From Hoylesella pleuritidis JCM 14110 (GTDB lineage Bacteria; Bacteroidota; Bacteroidia; Bacteroidales; Bacteroidaceae): a stretch of 64,000 bases of DNA. A program made the position numbers and the translations under genes. The stretch lies in assembly GCF_000613725.1 (NCBI RefSeq), contig NZ_BAJN01000015.1:1-64000 (forward strand), in the 5' to 3' direction. A model generated the notes under the pieces. That model worked only from the letters and a program-made list of their open reading frames with translations. It searched no databases and was not told the origin of the DNA. Shown piece after piece: positions 52,044-61,612 of this stretch (the stretch's first letter is position 1; each line of letters begins with the position of its first letter).

Positions 52044-53278
52044 CTACCCCGCCTTGCTGCAAACAAGCAACCAATGGCGGCCGACGGCATCGGTGGTAGC
52101 GAAGAGATAGACATCGCCACCGTCTTTCAGGCGAAGCCGGCGGCGCAGTTCGACAGCGGAAAGCGGGAAATTACGCACGGCGATATTGGCCTGGCTGATA
52201 CCTGCAAGGGCTTTTTTGAGCGTCTTTTTGTTCATCGAAGTCACAGCATCTACACGAAAACGGCGCCCTGGAAAGGCAGGAACGAGCTCTCCGGAGACGA
52301 ACAAATGAGAGTCGTGCGCAACAGCTTCGACATTGAAAAGAGTGGAAAGCAAGCCGAAACAACCGGCTTTCATCACGGCGGAATGCGGCTCATAGAGATG
52401 CATTCCGCCGTGAAATTCTCCCCCGAAAAGTTGCAAGCAGCTACCGTTTGCGTCGTCTTCCGTATAAGAAAAAACGTTGCCATCGTTCACACAGACCACC
52501 CGCAACACCTCGTCTTCGTGTTTTCGTCTCCGCGAAAGCACTAAAAGCAACTCCTTACACTCGTTTTTCACAGCCACGATATGCGCTTCGCTCACCGCGC
52601 ACACCGTGCTTTCTAAGTCGGCAACAGCCTTATGCCAGTCGAGCATCGGCGACAGTTTCACCAATATATGAGCCGCTTTTTCAAGCAGTTCGGGCACCAT
52701 TTTACTGATATCGGGCGTACAGTCGGCAATGGCAAAAGTCTTTCCGCCGTGGTCATTGCGCCGTGCCGGATCAATGAAAATCAGCCCCACAGGCTCTGTT
52801 TCACGCAGAAACACAATGCCGTCGGCACACACCACGCGTGCCTGCAACAGTCCGAGCAACCCGAAATTATGGCGGGCCACCTCACACAGATTCGCCTGTC
52901 GCTCCACATAAACGGCCTGTCGGAATCTGCGTGCAATAAAAGCAAAATCCACACCGAATCCGCCCGTGAGATCGACAAACGATTCGCCGCCCAGTCGTCG
53001 GGCCACATCGGCCTTGTAAACAGCCGTTTGTTCCGATGAACATTGCTCCATCGAGAGATGCGGCGGATAGACAATACCCTCTATGGCAGCCCACGACGGC
53101 AATTTGGTTCGTGCCGTCCGGCGCCCCGCAATCTGGTCGATCGCCCGCCGAATGTCCACGCCGGCCAGCGTGTTGCCTGCAAAGCCAACAGTCGAACGTC
53201 ATCATCGACGTGCTGTCGAATGAAATCTAAGGTTGCGGGATCAAACATCTCGTGCTTCTCTACTCGTCTTTCGGCCAT
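52044..53278 (-). CDS. THUMP-like class I SAM-dependent methyltransferase (single-base frameshift)
   Basis: The frame as read starts at 53159 (MDIRRAIDQIAGRRTARTKLPSWAAIEGIVYPPHLSMEQCSSEQTA). The upstream sequence MAERRVEKHEMFDPATLDFI...LLALQ lies in another frame; one added C at 53176-53177 (GGG on the coding strand) joins them as LLALQGNTLAGVDIRRAID, giving 411 residues. The SAM-binding FVDLTGGFGVDFAFIARRF and the catalytic-site FIDPARRND are clear, and the C-terminal part is the THUMP_like domain. It is probably an RNA methyltransferase. The start at 53278 lies two bases behind the dipeptidase stop, suggesting an operon. Confidence 0.88.
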
Positions 53279-53280
53279 TC

Positions 53281-53952
53281 TCACTCAATTACCCGATAGT
53301 ATTTCTTGGCCTGCGCACGCGTCCGGAAGTTGAAATGCCACCACTCGGTACGAAGCGGACGGAAGCCGGCAAACTGCATCACAGAGCGTAGGAGTTCGCG
53401 GTTGAGTTGTGCCTGACGACTGATTCGACGGGCGGCGACCAGTTCTGCCTCGCGATCGATATGCGAGAGCGGCGTCATCGCATCCACGCGGGTACCCATC
53501 GGAAGGCTGTCGCCGCGGAGATCACACAGCGTAATGTCCACGGCCAACCCGTAATTGTGGAGCCCGCCGCCGTGAGCAGGATTGCTTACATAGAAATCCT
53601 TCGGCGTGTTTTTCACCTTATCCCACATCCGTTGCTGTATCGTCATCGGCCGCGCGGCATCATACACTTTCAGACTCAGGTCGGGGCGCAATGCTTTCAG
53701 CTGCCGCTGGGCTTTGACCAACGCCTCGGCCGCCTGCGGATGCAGGTAAGCCTCACGCAGATCGCCATAGAGTACGCTGCCCGTAAAGTTGTCAGCACGG
53801 GCATACATCAGCGAAACAAAAATCGATTTATCCAACTTCCGCACATCGACAAGCCCCTGTTTCTCAAGCGACTCCGCCGTTTTCCCGCTCCGTTGCGCTG
53901 CTGCCCACAGTCCGAGCGCACACATCGCAAACAATAAAATAGTTTTTTTCAT
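53281..53952 (-). CDS. D-alanyl-D-alanine dipeptidase (M15D, VanX/DdpX family), exported
   Basis: A 223-residue zinc peptidase. A signal peptide (MKKTILLFAMCALGLWAAAQ) starts at 53952; the open frame extends to 54009 but the signal peptide favours 53952. The metal-binding HNYGLAVDITL and the catalytic EWWHFNF motifs near the end are intact, along with VYDAARPMTIQQRMW. It hydrolyses D-Ala-D-Ala; with a signal peptide it probably recycles wall peptides and has no link to vancomycin resistance. A consensus promoter lies at 54054-54085. Confidence 0.9.
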   Translation of the reverse strand: MKKTILLFAMCALGLWAAAQRSGKTAESLEKQGLVDVRKLDKSIFVSLMYARADNFTGSVLYGDLREAYLHPQAAEALVKAQRQLKALRPDLSLKVYDAARPMTIQQRMWDKVKNTPKDFYVSNPAHGGGLHNYGLAVDITLCDLRGDSLPMGTRVDAMTPLSHIDREAELVAARRISRQAQLNRELLRSVMQFAGFRPLRTEWWHFNFRTRAQAKKYYRVIE

Positions 53953-54053
53953 CACATCGTTTGGCATAAAAAGAACGGCAAGATGTTGCCGGCCAATCCG
54001 TATCGTCATACTTTCTTACGCTTTACCGGCCCGAGAGGGCACGCAAGATTACA

Positions 54054-54085
54054 CAAAAGTAGTCTTTTTGAGAATGAGAAACAAA
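54054..54085 (-). promoter_or_regulatory. Promoter of the dipeptidase-methyltransferase operon
   Basis: On the minus strand TTTG (54082-54085), 20 bp, TACTTTTG (54054-54061). Confidence 0.75.
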
Positions 54086-54110
54086 CCTCACGGCATTGTT
54101 TTAAACAAGA

Positions 54111-54251
54111 TTAACAAGGCGAAATGCGACGCACCAAGTCCCATAACTTCCGTATCAAATACAGCACCGACGATAAGAAAACGGCAATCAAGTAAGGCAA
54201 AATATGAAGACTCTCTTGCCCACTCATCAGCTTGCCGGCACGTTGCTTCAT
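54111..54251 (-). CDS. Possible 46-residue single-pass membrane protein
   Basis: The frame encodes MKQRAGKLMSGQESLHILPY, then LIAVFLSSVLYLIRKLWDLV and RRISPC, which gives one membrane helix with a basic end. It ends 26 bp before the promoter of the dipeptidase gene. No homologue is known to me and no promoter of its own was found, so it may be chance. Confidence 0.35.
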   Translation of the reverse strand: MKQRAGKLMSGQESLHILPYLIAVFLSSVLYLIRKLWDLVRRISPC

Positions 54252-54254
54252 CCG

Positions 54255-54345
54255 GAGCCGGGCAATATGCCGTCAACCGCCAGGCATTGAGCCGTTAATC
54301 GCCAGGCAACCAACCATTACTTGTACGATGATTAACGGCTCGATG
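54255..54345 (+). repeat. TTAACGG-type dispersed repeat, copy 8
   Basis: ATTGAGCCGTTAATCGCCAG, CGTCAACCGCCAGGC and GATGATTAACGGCTCGATGC, followed by the companion motif AACTGACTATCAGCACATTT (54370-54389) and a C-rich palindrome (54426-54450). No other feature in 54252-54466. Confidence 0.7.
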
Positions 54346-54466
54346 CAGGCCAGCTCTCATATCCCTGTAACAAACTGACTATCAGCACATTTACAAGAAA
54401 ATCTTTTTATCTTACTCTTTTCGCATCTCCTCCTCTTTCGGAAGGGTTGGGGTAGACTTTCACACA

Positions 54467-55540
54467 TCACATTTTGTCCTGAATCCAGCGGGCAAAAAAC
54501 GGATCTTCGATGCCGTACCGCTCTCCTTTTACGATGAACCCACTGCGCATCATCCGTTTCAACGCGCTGAAAACAGTGCTTGCAGGCATCCCCGTTTCGA
54601 CCGAAGTTAGGGGCGACGACGCATTGTGCGCCATCCATTTGAGAATCTTTTTATCAGTCTTGTTAAAGCTCTGCCACAGCCGCTCGTAGTCGATGTCGTG
54701 AATGATATTCGACAATCGGACAGCATTTTCGACGACATTGCCCGTCCGCTCACCCTGATTGAGCAGGTTCCAGACGTGAAAAGCCAACTTCTGCGTATAA
54801 TAAGGGTGGCACGAAGTGAAGCGAATAATATTCTCGGCAACAGTCTTGATGTCGACACCTCCGAATGAACCGAGACGCGTCTCGATGAAATCGGCGAAAT
54901 CAGCAGCAGGTATTCGGCCGATGGTCATCACCGTTCCGAAATGATAAAAAGGCGAATGCTTGTGCTCAAAAATCTCTCGCATCATCCCCTCTTGGCTGCC
55001 TAATAACACGTAATTGATGTTATGCTGCATCTGCATAATGGCCCGCAGCGTGCGATCCAGCTTGCTCTCGATGGCATTTACCTCCTGAAACTCATCGAAA
55101 ACGACGATCAGCCGCCGCTCGTCGCTCACCTTTTCCATCAGCGCGAATGCATCTTCGAGCACGACGTTTTCATCGATTCGGGGCATAAACGACACGTCGA
55201 CACTGTCGCCCAGGGCACTCATCGAGATGGTGGGAACGAACCGGAAGCTGCGCATCAGGTGCCGCAGGCGCTCCATCGGATATAGTTTGAACAGCCGTTT
55301 GAGCAGAGCCGCGGCAAGATCTCGCGTATCCGTCACGGTCTCGAAGTTTAAAAACAGTACCGGGCGAGCAGTTTCCTTGGCAGCTTTCAGCACCAAACTT
55401 GTCTTGCCAAACCGCCGCGGACTGATCAATACCAAATGATTCCGACTGTCTAAGACCTGCTTCACATAGACCAATTCTTGTGTCCGGTCGGTGAAATAAT
55501 CACCATCGACCACTGTTCCGAATTTGAATGGATTCTCCAT
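54467..55540 (-). CDS. AAA family ATPase (ATPase_2/archaeal-type ATP-binding protein)
   Basis: A 357-residue STAND-like ATPase of the type often found as isolated genes in Bacteroidetes. NPFKFGTVVDGDYFTDRTQEL at the start, Walker A SPRRFGKTSLVLK near residue 41, Walker B IVVFDEFQEV, sensor-like YVLLGSQEGMMREIF, and a C-terminal winged-helix (FNKTDKKILKWMAHNASSPLTSVETGMPASTVFSALKRMMRSGFI). Function unknown. It has its own -7 box (CAAAGATA, 55571-55578) and is divergent from dgt. Confidence 0.85.
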   Translation of the reverse strand: MENPFKFGTVVDGDYFTDRTQELVYVKQVLDSRNHLVLISPRRFGKTSLVLKAAKETARPVLFLNFETVTDTRDLAAALLKRLFKLYPMERLRHLMRSFRFVPTISMSALGDSVDVSFMPRIDENVVLEDAFALMEKVSDERRLIVVFDEFQEVNAIESKLDRTLRAIMQMQHNINYVLLGSQEGMMREIFEHKHSPFYHFGTVMTIGRIPAADFADFIETRLGSFGGVDIKTVAENIIRFTSCHPYYTQKLAFHVWNLLNQGERTGNVVENAVRLSNIIHDIDYERLWQSFNKTDKKILKWMAHNASSPLTSVETGMPASTVFSALKRMMRSGFIVKGERYGIEDPFFARWIQDKM

Positions 55541-55570
55541 TTGCGAACTTTTTCGTTACGAATTATTTCG

Positions 55571-55578
55571 CAAAGATA
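55571..55578 (-). promoter_or_regulatory. -7 box TATCTTTG of the AAA ATPase gene
   Basis: Located 31 bp upstream of the ATG at 55540, back to back with the dgt promoter. Confidence 0.6.
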
Positions 55579-55662
55579 GCAAATAAAATGCGAAATCGGA
55601 CGTCTTCTGCCTAAAAACAGCAAATAAAAACGGGCAAACGGATGCGAATGGAATTATTTTCG

Positions 55663-55670
55663 TATATTTG
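55663..55670 (+). promoter_or_regulatory. -7 box TATATTTG of the dgt gene
   Basis: It lies inside the longer frame that starts at 55642 and so moves the start to ATG 55687 or 55702. Confidence 0.55.
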
Positions 55671-55686
55671 CAAAAGCGTTATTCAA

Positions 55687-57039
55687 ATGACAAAAAAGAC
55701 GATGGAATGGAGCAAACTCATATCTAACAAACGATTAGGACAGGAATATCGGCACGCCGAACGCCACGATGACCGCTCTGAATTCAAGCGCGACTATGAT
55801 CGACTAATCTTCTCAGCGCCGTTCAGAAGGATGCAAAACAAGACGCAGGTGTTTCCTTTGCCCGGCAGCGTGTTCGTTCACAACCGTCTGACTCACAGTT
55901 TAGAGGTGGCCTCTGTGGGTATGTCGCTGGGCAATGACGTTGCTTCCAAACTGAAAGAACATCATCCCGGACTTGCAGGTACGCTTTTCGAGGAGATCGG
56001 AACGATTGTAAGCGCTGCGTGTTTAGCTCACGATATGGGCAATCCTCCGTTCGGACACAGCGGCGAAAAGGCTATACAAACGTTCTTTACAGAGGGAAAC
56101 GGGCAATATCTCAAAGACAAATTGAGTGCCGATTTTTGGTCGGACATCACGCATTTCGAGGGAAATGCCAACGCGTTTCGTCTGCTGACACACCGGTTCA
56201 ACGGTCGGCGAGAGGGTGGGTTCGTAATGACTTACTCCACATTGGCCGGCATTGTGAAATATCCGTTTGTGAGTAGCTTGGCAGGGCGGCACAAGAAGTT
56301 CGGTTTTTTCACATCAGAGGCGCCCGTTTTTCAGAAAATTGCCGATGAAATGGGCATTTTTTGCAAGTCGGAACCGGGCGAACCGCTTCGCTATGCACGC
56401 CATCCACTGGTCTATTTGGTAGAGGCCGCCGATGACATCTGCTATGAAATAATGGACATTGAAGACTCGCATAAGCTGAGAATTCTATCGTTCGAGGAAA
56501 CCGAAAGCCTGCTCTTGGGCTTCTTCGACGAGGAAATGCAGCACCAAATACGGCAGCGCATCATCGACGAAGGTGTTACCGACAACAACGAAAAGGTGGT
56601 TTATATGCGCGCCTGTGCCGTAGGCAAACTCGAAAACGAATGTGTCGATGCTTTCGTCGATAACGAGTCGGCCATCCTCTCAGGCACGTTCGAGGGCAGT
56701 CTTATCGACCATATCCGTCCGCATCAACGCGAGGCATATCGCAGTTGCACACAGAAGTCTTACGGGAAAATCTATCACAGCAAGCCCGTTTTAGACGTAG
56801 AACTGAGCGGTTACAAGATAATGGAGACGTTGATGGAGACATTTATCGGGGCAGCCGTTACCCCCGATCGATTCTATTCACAGCAACTAATCCGCCGGTT
56901 CAGCAGCCAATACGACATCAACAGCCCCGATCTGGAAACCCGCATTATGTCGGTCATCGACTATATCAGCGGTATGACCGACGTATATGCACTCGACATA
57001 TACCAGAAAATCAACGGAATCTCGTTGCCGATTGTATAA
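55687..57039 (+). CDS. dgt: Deoxyguanosinetriphosphate triphosphohydrolase (dGTPase)
   Basis: An HD-domain enzyme that splits dGTP into deoxyguanosine and triphosphate. The 450-residue protein contains DYDRLIFSAPFRRMQNKTQVFPLPGSVFVHNRLTHSLEVA (first His), LAHDMGNPPFGHSGEKAI (HD), and YLVEAADDICYEIMDIED (Asp). The leader codons before 55687 overlap the promoter. The C-terminal half (IDHIRPHQREAYRSCTQKSYGKIYHS...) is the normal dGTPase extension. Confidence 0.93.
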   Translation: MTKKTMEWSKLISNKRLGQEYRHAERHDDRSEFKRDYDRLIFSAPFRRMQNKTQVFPLPGSVFVHNRLTHSLEVASVGMSLGNDVASKLKEHHPGLAGTLFEEIGTIVSAACLAHDMGNPPFGHSGEKAIQTFFTEGNGQYLKDKLSADFWSDITHFEGNANAFRLLTHRFNGRREGGFVMTYSTLAGIVKYPFVSSLAGRHKKFGFFTSEAPVFQKIADEMGIFCKSEPGEPLRYARHPLVYLVEAADDICYEIMDIEDSHKLRILSFEETESLLLGFFDEEMQHQIRQRIIDEGVTDNNEKVVYMRACAVGKLENECVDAFVDNESAILSGTFEGSLIDHIRPHQREAYRSCTQKSYGKIYHSKPVLDVELSGYKIMETLMETFIGAAVTPDRFYSQQLIRRFSSQYDINSPDLETRIMSVIDYISGMTDVYALDIYQKINGISLPIV

Positions 57040-57269
57040 AAAAGCCTGCGCGTTCTGCTTCCTTCGCTCGTCGGTTCTTAGTGAACACCCGCAAAAACAG
57101 CTCCGAGCACAGCCTTAAAAGCAGACAAACGCACACCTCACAACCACCGACTCATCAACTTAAAACTAAAACACTTCATATCACTCTAAACTCCTCACAA
57201 CTAAATTACTTACTCCTTACTACACAATTACTCACTTCTTACTCCAAAACTCCTTACTCTTCCAACACA

Positions 57270-58025
57270 ATGAAACCGCAAATATCTGTCGCAATCTTTC
57301 TATTTTTCGCCATTTCATCGGTCTTTTCCAGCCTCGAATGCTATCGGAAGGCAGAGCGGCGAATCGTAAATGATCTCAACCGGGCACTCACTTTAACCGT
57401 GCAGGAACACCCGAACGAAGAGCTGACACCCGATACGCTCCGCACATATCGACGCCATCTGACCATCAATCAGCTGAAAAGTCGCGCCTCATTGGCCTAT
57501 TGTCTGTACGGCGAAAACAGCGACACGACGTGCAGCAAAACGCTGTCGATGTCCAATTCGGCCCATTTCATCGGTCTGCGAGCCTATGCCAACTGCTCCA
57601 CAGCCACCATTTTCAGCATCTCCGACCAGCGTCTGCCACTCGTTTTACTGCTGCTGACCGTCTTCTGGGCCGCTTTCGCAACACTATATGAGAAAAAACG
57701 CCGAGTCGAAGTCTGCAATCCACTGTCTTTTTACGGCGAACTCACCTATTCGACAACGGCTTCCGCGTTCTTCAACAAGCATCACGAGTTGGTGCATCTC
57801 ACCCCAATGCAGACACAACTGATGCAAATGTTCCTTCGTGCCGACGGTCATCGCCTCTCCCGAACAGCAATCTGCACAGCGCTATGGCCTAAGAAAGACA
57901 ACCCCGGCGAAACTCTTCACACTCTCATCCGACGACTTAAAACAACCTTAGAATCTGCTTGTCGCCTGAAAATAGAAGTAGAACGGGGACAAGCCTACCA
58001 AGTAACGGTTGACAAAAGACAGTAG
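57270..58025 (+). CDS. Membrane-anchored winged-helix transcriptional regulator
   Basis: A 251-residue protein with an N-terminal membrane helix or uncleaved signal (ISVAIFLFFAISSVFSS), an extracytoplasmic region of about 110 residues, a second membrane helix (LPLVLLLLTVFWAAFATLY) and a cytoplasmic C-terminal winged helix of the OmpR/PhoB (Trans_reg_C) type (LTPMQTQLMQMFLRADGHRLSRTAICTALWPKKDNPGETLHTLIRRLKTTLESA...VERGQAYQV). It joins sensing and DNA binding in one chain, as in ToxR/CadC, but with the DNA-binding part at the C-terminus. Target unknown. The ATG at 57270 is where hydrophobic coding begins. Confidence 0.8.
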   Translation: MKPQISVAIFLFFAISSVFSSLECYRKAERRIVNDLNRALTLTVQEHPNEELTPDTLRTYRRHLTINQLKSRASLAYCLYGENSDTTCSKTLSMSNSAHFIGLRAYANCSTATIFSISDQRLPLVLLLLTVFWAAFATLYEKKRRVEVCNPLSFYGELTYSTTASAFFNKHHELVHLTPMQTQLMQMFLRADGHRLSRTAICTALWPKKDNPGETLHTLIRRLKTTLESACRLKIEVERGQAYQVTVDKRQ

Positions 58026-58099
58026 ACGAGACAGAGCCTCACCCCACCCCCTCTCCCTTAGGAGGTGGAAGCAAGAAGCATTTGTATGTATTTGATTAT

Positions 58100-58185
58100 C
58101 AGATATATATAAAACAGATTACGATTAACTACTAATTGTGGCGTGAAAAGACATTAAACGGAAGGTAAAGTAGTCTACTCTTGCC
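58100..58185 (+). repeat. TTAACGG-type dispersed repeat, copy 9 (degenerate), with companion motif
   Basis: GATTATCAGATATATATAAAAC (58093-58114) is followed by ACGATTAACTACTAATTGTGG and GAAAAGACATTAAACGGAAGG. A C-rich palindrome precedes it at 58037-58070. Confidence 0.6.
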
Positions 58186-58217
58186 TACTATACACAAAAA
58201 ATACCTACAAGCAGGTA

Positions 58218-58248
58218 TTGACGGATTGCCGTTTTTATGCTACTTTTG
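58218..58248 (+). promoter_or_regulatory. Promoter of the aldolase gene
   Basis: TTG (58218-58220), 20 bp, TACTTTTG (58241-58248). The TTG that opens the longest frame is the -33 box; translation begins at ATG 58299. Confidence 0.75.
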
Positions 58249-58298
58249 CCCCTGTTATCCCATATCGGGATGATACGACATATAAAATCATTAAGCAA

Positions 58299-59350
58299 AT
58301 GAGTAAGATTACAGATTTGTTAGGCAAGGAAGCGGAATACTATCTGCGCCACGAGTGCAAGACAATAGACAAGAGTCTGCTGTATCTTCCGGGTAAAGAC
58401 ATCATCGAAAGGGTGTGGTTGGACTCTGATCGCAACATTCGCACCATCGAGAGTCTGCAACAATTGTACGGGCACGGACGACTGGCCCATACGGGATATG
58501 TCTCCATTCTTCCCGTAGATCAGGCATCGAGCACTCTGCCGGAGCCTCTTTCGCCCCCAATCCGCTTTATTTCGACCCAGAGAATATCGTCAAGTTGGCT
58601 ATCGAAGGGGGCTGTAACGCTGTGGCTTCTACGTTCGGTGTGCTGAGCGCCGTGGCCCGTAAGTATGCCCACAAGATACCTTTTGTGGTGAAACTCAATC
58701 ACAACGAACTTCTCACTTACCCTAATTCCTATGATCAAGTGATGTTCGGCACGGTGAAAGAAGCGTGGAATCTGGGTGCCGTTGCTGTCGGAGCGACCAT
58801 CTATTTCGGGTCAGAAGAAAGTCGGCGGCAACTCATTGAGGTAGCCGAAGCATTCGAGTACGCCCACGAGTTGGGTATGGCAACCATCCTATGGTGCTAT
58901 CTTCGCAACAACGCTTTTAAGAAAGACGGCGTCGATTATCATAGTTCTGCCGACCTGACAGGCCAAGCTAATCATCTCGGTGTAACCATTAAGGCCGACA
59001 TTGTGAAACAAAAGCTGCCCTCAAACAATGGCGGTTTCAAAGCCATCGGTTTCGGACGGACCAGCGAAAAGGTGTATACCGAACTCACGACAGACCATCC
59101 TATCGACCTGTGTCGCTATCAAGTGGCCAACGGTTATATGGGACGCGTGGGCCTGATCAATTCCGGTGGCGAGTCGCACGGTGCTTCCGACTTGAAGGAT
59201 GCAGTCGTAACGGCTATTGTTAACAAGCGAGCCGGCGGAATGGGACTCATCAGTGGGCGCAAGGCTTTCCAAAAACCGATGGCCGAAGGCATTGAGTTGC
59301 TCAACGCTGTGCAGGATGTTTACTTAGACAAAGAGGTGACTATCGCTTAG
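58299..59350 (+). CDS. fbaB: Class I fructose-bisphosphate aldolase (DhnA/FbaB type, single-base frameshift)
   Basis: Glycolytic and gluconeogenic enzyme that uses a Schiff-base lysine. The first part ([34 protein letters not shown]...[10 protein letters not shown]) runs to 58523; one extra G there restores [41 protein letters not shown] and the rest of the enzyme to 59350, giving 350 residues. FVVKLNHNE contains the probable Schiff-base region, and the phosphate-binding GFGRTSE and GLINSGGES are present. It has its own promoter, and a terminator follows. Confidence 0.92.
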
Positions 59351-59394
59351 ATTCGATTGTTGATCGGTTTGTCGAAAATTGTTTTTCAATGAAT

Positions 59395-59441
59395 AAAGGT
59401 TTACGACTACGGGGCTGTCCCTGTGCCGTAAACCTTTTATT
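59395..59441 (+). terminator. Terminator between the aldolase and the convergent heme-uptake operon
   Basis: AAAGGTTTACG (59395-59405) pairs with CGTAAACCTTT (59427-59437), followed by TATTTTAT on the plus strand. It could also serve the minus-strand operon. Confidence 0.75.
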
Positions 59442-59469
59442 TTATAATGACTAACAGTGATTTTTACCT

Positions 59470-61608
59470 TTAAAACAGTTTCGCAAGACGTTCTAACGCT
59501 ACACCGACAGTGGCTGTCAGCGTAGTACCTGTGGTAAAAGGCGAGTTGTATTGATAGCGAGCGGGCCGATAATTAAACAGATTATCTATGCCCAATGTAA
59601 TGTCGACGGCGTTGTAAAAGCGCTGACGCAGGATGAGTTTCCACAGCGAATAGGCTGGCGATGAGGCCGGAACGTACGTTGCATAATCACGAGCCAGTGT
59701 GTGGTAATGGTTAACGGAAAGGTAACGACCGTTGAGTACGATGTCGAATGCATAGTTTCGGAACGTGCGTCGATAGTCGATTTGTGCGGTAAACGTATGC
59801 GGTCGCGAGTCGGAAGTATTGAGTCGGCCGCCGCGCGGGAACTCGTGGAAATACGCATAAGACACTTTCGCCCCGACACCGCAGGCATATCGCGCAATGA
59901 CCGACAGGTCAATACCGGCCAAGTCGGTACCTTCGATATTGCGATAGACCATTGCCCCGCGCCCATTGTCTCTTGTTTGATCCCAAAGTGTGGTGATTTC
60001 GTTGTTGAGTATATTGTAATAGCCCGTCAAAGTGAAGCAATAGTGGCGGTGAACGTACTCTCCCGAGGCAGAAAAGCTATGACTTGTCTCGGCTTTCAGG
60101 TCTTTATTGCCGTATATTTTGAAGATATTCGCCATATTGAAGTCGGTATATCGCTCTTTGAGCGACGGTGCACGGAACCCTCGGGAATAAGAACCGCGCA
60201 GCTTCAAACGCCCTAATGCCAGCATCGTTGCAAGTTTCGGCGTGAGCTGCCAACCGTAACCCGAGAAGTAATCACCGCGCAATCCACCTACAACAGTCCA
60301 CCGCTTGTCGATTGTCCAGTCGGCTTGTGCGAAGAGATCGGCCGTTACTTGGCTGTGAGAACCGTCTTCCGAGAACTGATAAGACTTGAGATAGTTGTCT
60401 GAAAGGTCGCCGCCGAGGGTGAGCGCAAGGCTCTTTTGGAATGTATGCGTGAATAAAGCGCGCAGCGAATGCAGCACATTCTTATAGTCGAGAATATCTT
60501 TTCGGGGTCCGATGTAATAGTCGCTCTTGTCGTATCGGTCGAAGTTGTAACTCAGGTCAAGCACATTTGCATCGTCGAAACGGGCTGCCAAGCGTGCACT
60601 CCCACTGAAATCACGGGCCCGGTCACGGCTATCTACTGACGAGTTGCGCTCGTGAAAGTAATAACCGGCCTTTCCCGTAAGGGCGAATCGGTCAGAAATG
60701 CGGAACGAGAGCTTATCTTTGAAGTTCCATTGACGGTTACCGTACACTCGGGTGCTGTCTTTTCCGCCTTTATCAAAGGCAAAGTAAGAGCCCAATCGGT
60801 CTGTTTGTACGTTGAAAAGATTCGTTACACGACCTCTGTGCAAGCCCAATTCACTGCCGTGTCGCTGTTTGCCGTGCCTGCTGCCGACGTGCGAATTCAA
60901 ATGAAGTGTAAACGGTTCGGCGGCCGATTTGGTGATGATGTTAACCACAGCACCCACTGCATTCGACCCGTATAATGCCGAAGCGGCCCCTTTGACAATT
61001 TCAATACGCTCGATGTTATCCGTATTCAGTCGCCGAAAATCAATGTTATCGAGTGTCTCTCCGGCCAAACGCTCGCCATCAATGAGGAATAACAGCGACT
61101 GACCACCAAGTCCTTGCATCGTCAGAACATCCTGTCCGTCCATCGCTTTGGTGTATTCCAATCCGGGAAGTTCGGCTTCTAAGACATCGCGAATATTGGT
61201 AGCATCGAGCTTTTGAATGTCATTAGCTGTGATAACACGCGTTACCACGGGCGTGTTGGCCAATGTCTTGGGTGTTAAAGTGCCCGTAACGGTTACCGTA
61301 CTCAGGCTGATCAGGTCTTCTTTCAGGTAGATTCTGACCTTGGTTTCGCCGGCGGCCGTTACTTCGATCGTAGTTTTCTGATAGCCCAACAGCATTGCCG
61401 TGAGTCGGTAACGACCATCGGCGAGCGCCAATGAGAAGCATCCGTCTTTGTCGGTCTGTGTTATCTGGCTTCGCCCTTCTACTGAAATGTAAGCGAACGA
61501 CACCGGTTTCTCGCCATCGGTCACCACTACACCGCGGATAACAGCAGCTCGCACACTCACAGACAACAGTATTGCGAGCATTACAAACGATAGCAACCTT
61601 TTGCTCAT
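59470..61608 (-). CDS. TonB-dependent receptor, probable heme/hemophore receptor
   Basis: A 712-residue outer-membrane receptor. Signal peptide (to about residue 21), CarboxypepD_reg-like domain (VIRGVVVTDGEKPVSFAYISVEGR, 22-100), plug domain from about 108 (VTVTGTLTPKTLANTPVVTRVITANDIQKLDATNIRDVL...GGQSLLFLIDGERLAG...IERIEIVKGAASALYGSNAVGAVVNIITK), then the barrel with FRAPSLKERYTDF and the terminal FNYRPARYQYNSPFTTG. It starts 4 bp after the stop of the HmuY-like gene; in Porphyromonas the equivalent pair HmuY-HmuR imports heme. No classical FRAP/NPNL heme motif was found in the fragment I examined, so the ligand is inferred from context. Confidence 0.9.
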   Translation of the reverse strand: MSKRLLSFVMLAILLSVSVRAAVIRGVVVTDGEKPVSFAYISVEGRSQITQTDKDGCFSLALADGRYRLTAMLLGYQKTTIEVTAAGETKVRIYLKEDLISLSTVTVTGTLTPKTLANTPVVTRVITANDIQKLDATNIRDVLEAELPGLEYTKAMDGQDVLTMQGLGGQSLLFLIDGERLAGETLDNIDFRRLNTDNIERIEIVKGAASALYGSNAVGAVVNIITKSAAEPFTLHLNSHVGSRHGKQRHGSELGLHRGRVTNLFNVQTDRLGSYFAFDKGGKDSTRVYGNRQWNFKDKLSFRISDRFALTGKAGYYFHERNSSVDSRDRARDFSGSARLAARFDDANVLDLSYNFDRYDKSDYYIGPRKDILDYKNVLHSLRALFTHTFQKSLALTLGGDLSDNYLKSYQFSEDGSHSQVTADLFAQADWTIDKRWTVVGGLRGDYFSGYGWQLTPKLATMLALGRLKLRGSYSRGFRAPSLKERYTDFNMANIFKIYGNKDLKAETSHSFSASGEYVHRHYCFTLTGYYNILNNEITTLWDQTRDNGRGAMVYRNIEGTDLAGIDLSVIARYACGVGAKVSYAYFHEFPRGGRLNTSDSRPHTFTAQIDYRRTFRNYAFDIVLNGRYLSVNHYHTLARDYATYVPASSPAYSLWKLILRQRFYNAVDITLGIDNLFNYRPARYQYNSPFTTGTTLTATVGVALERLAKLF

Positions 61609-61612
61609 AACA

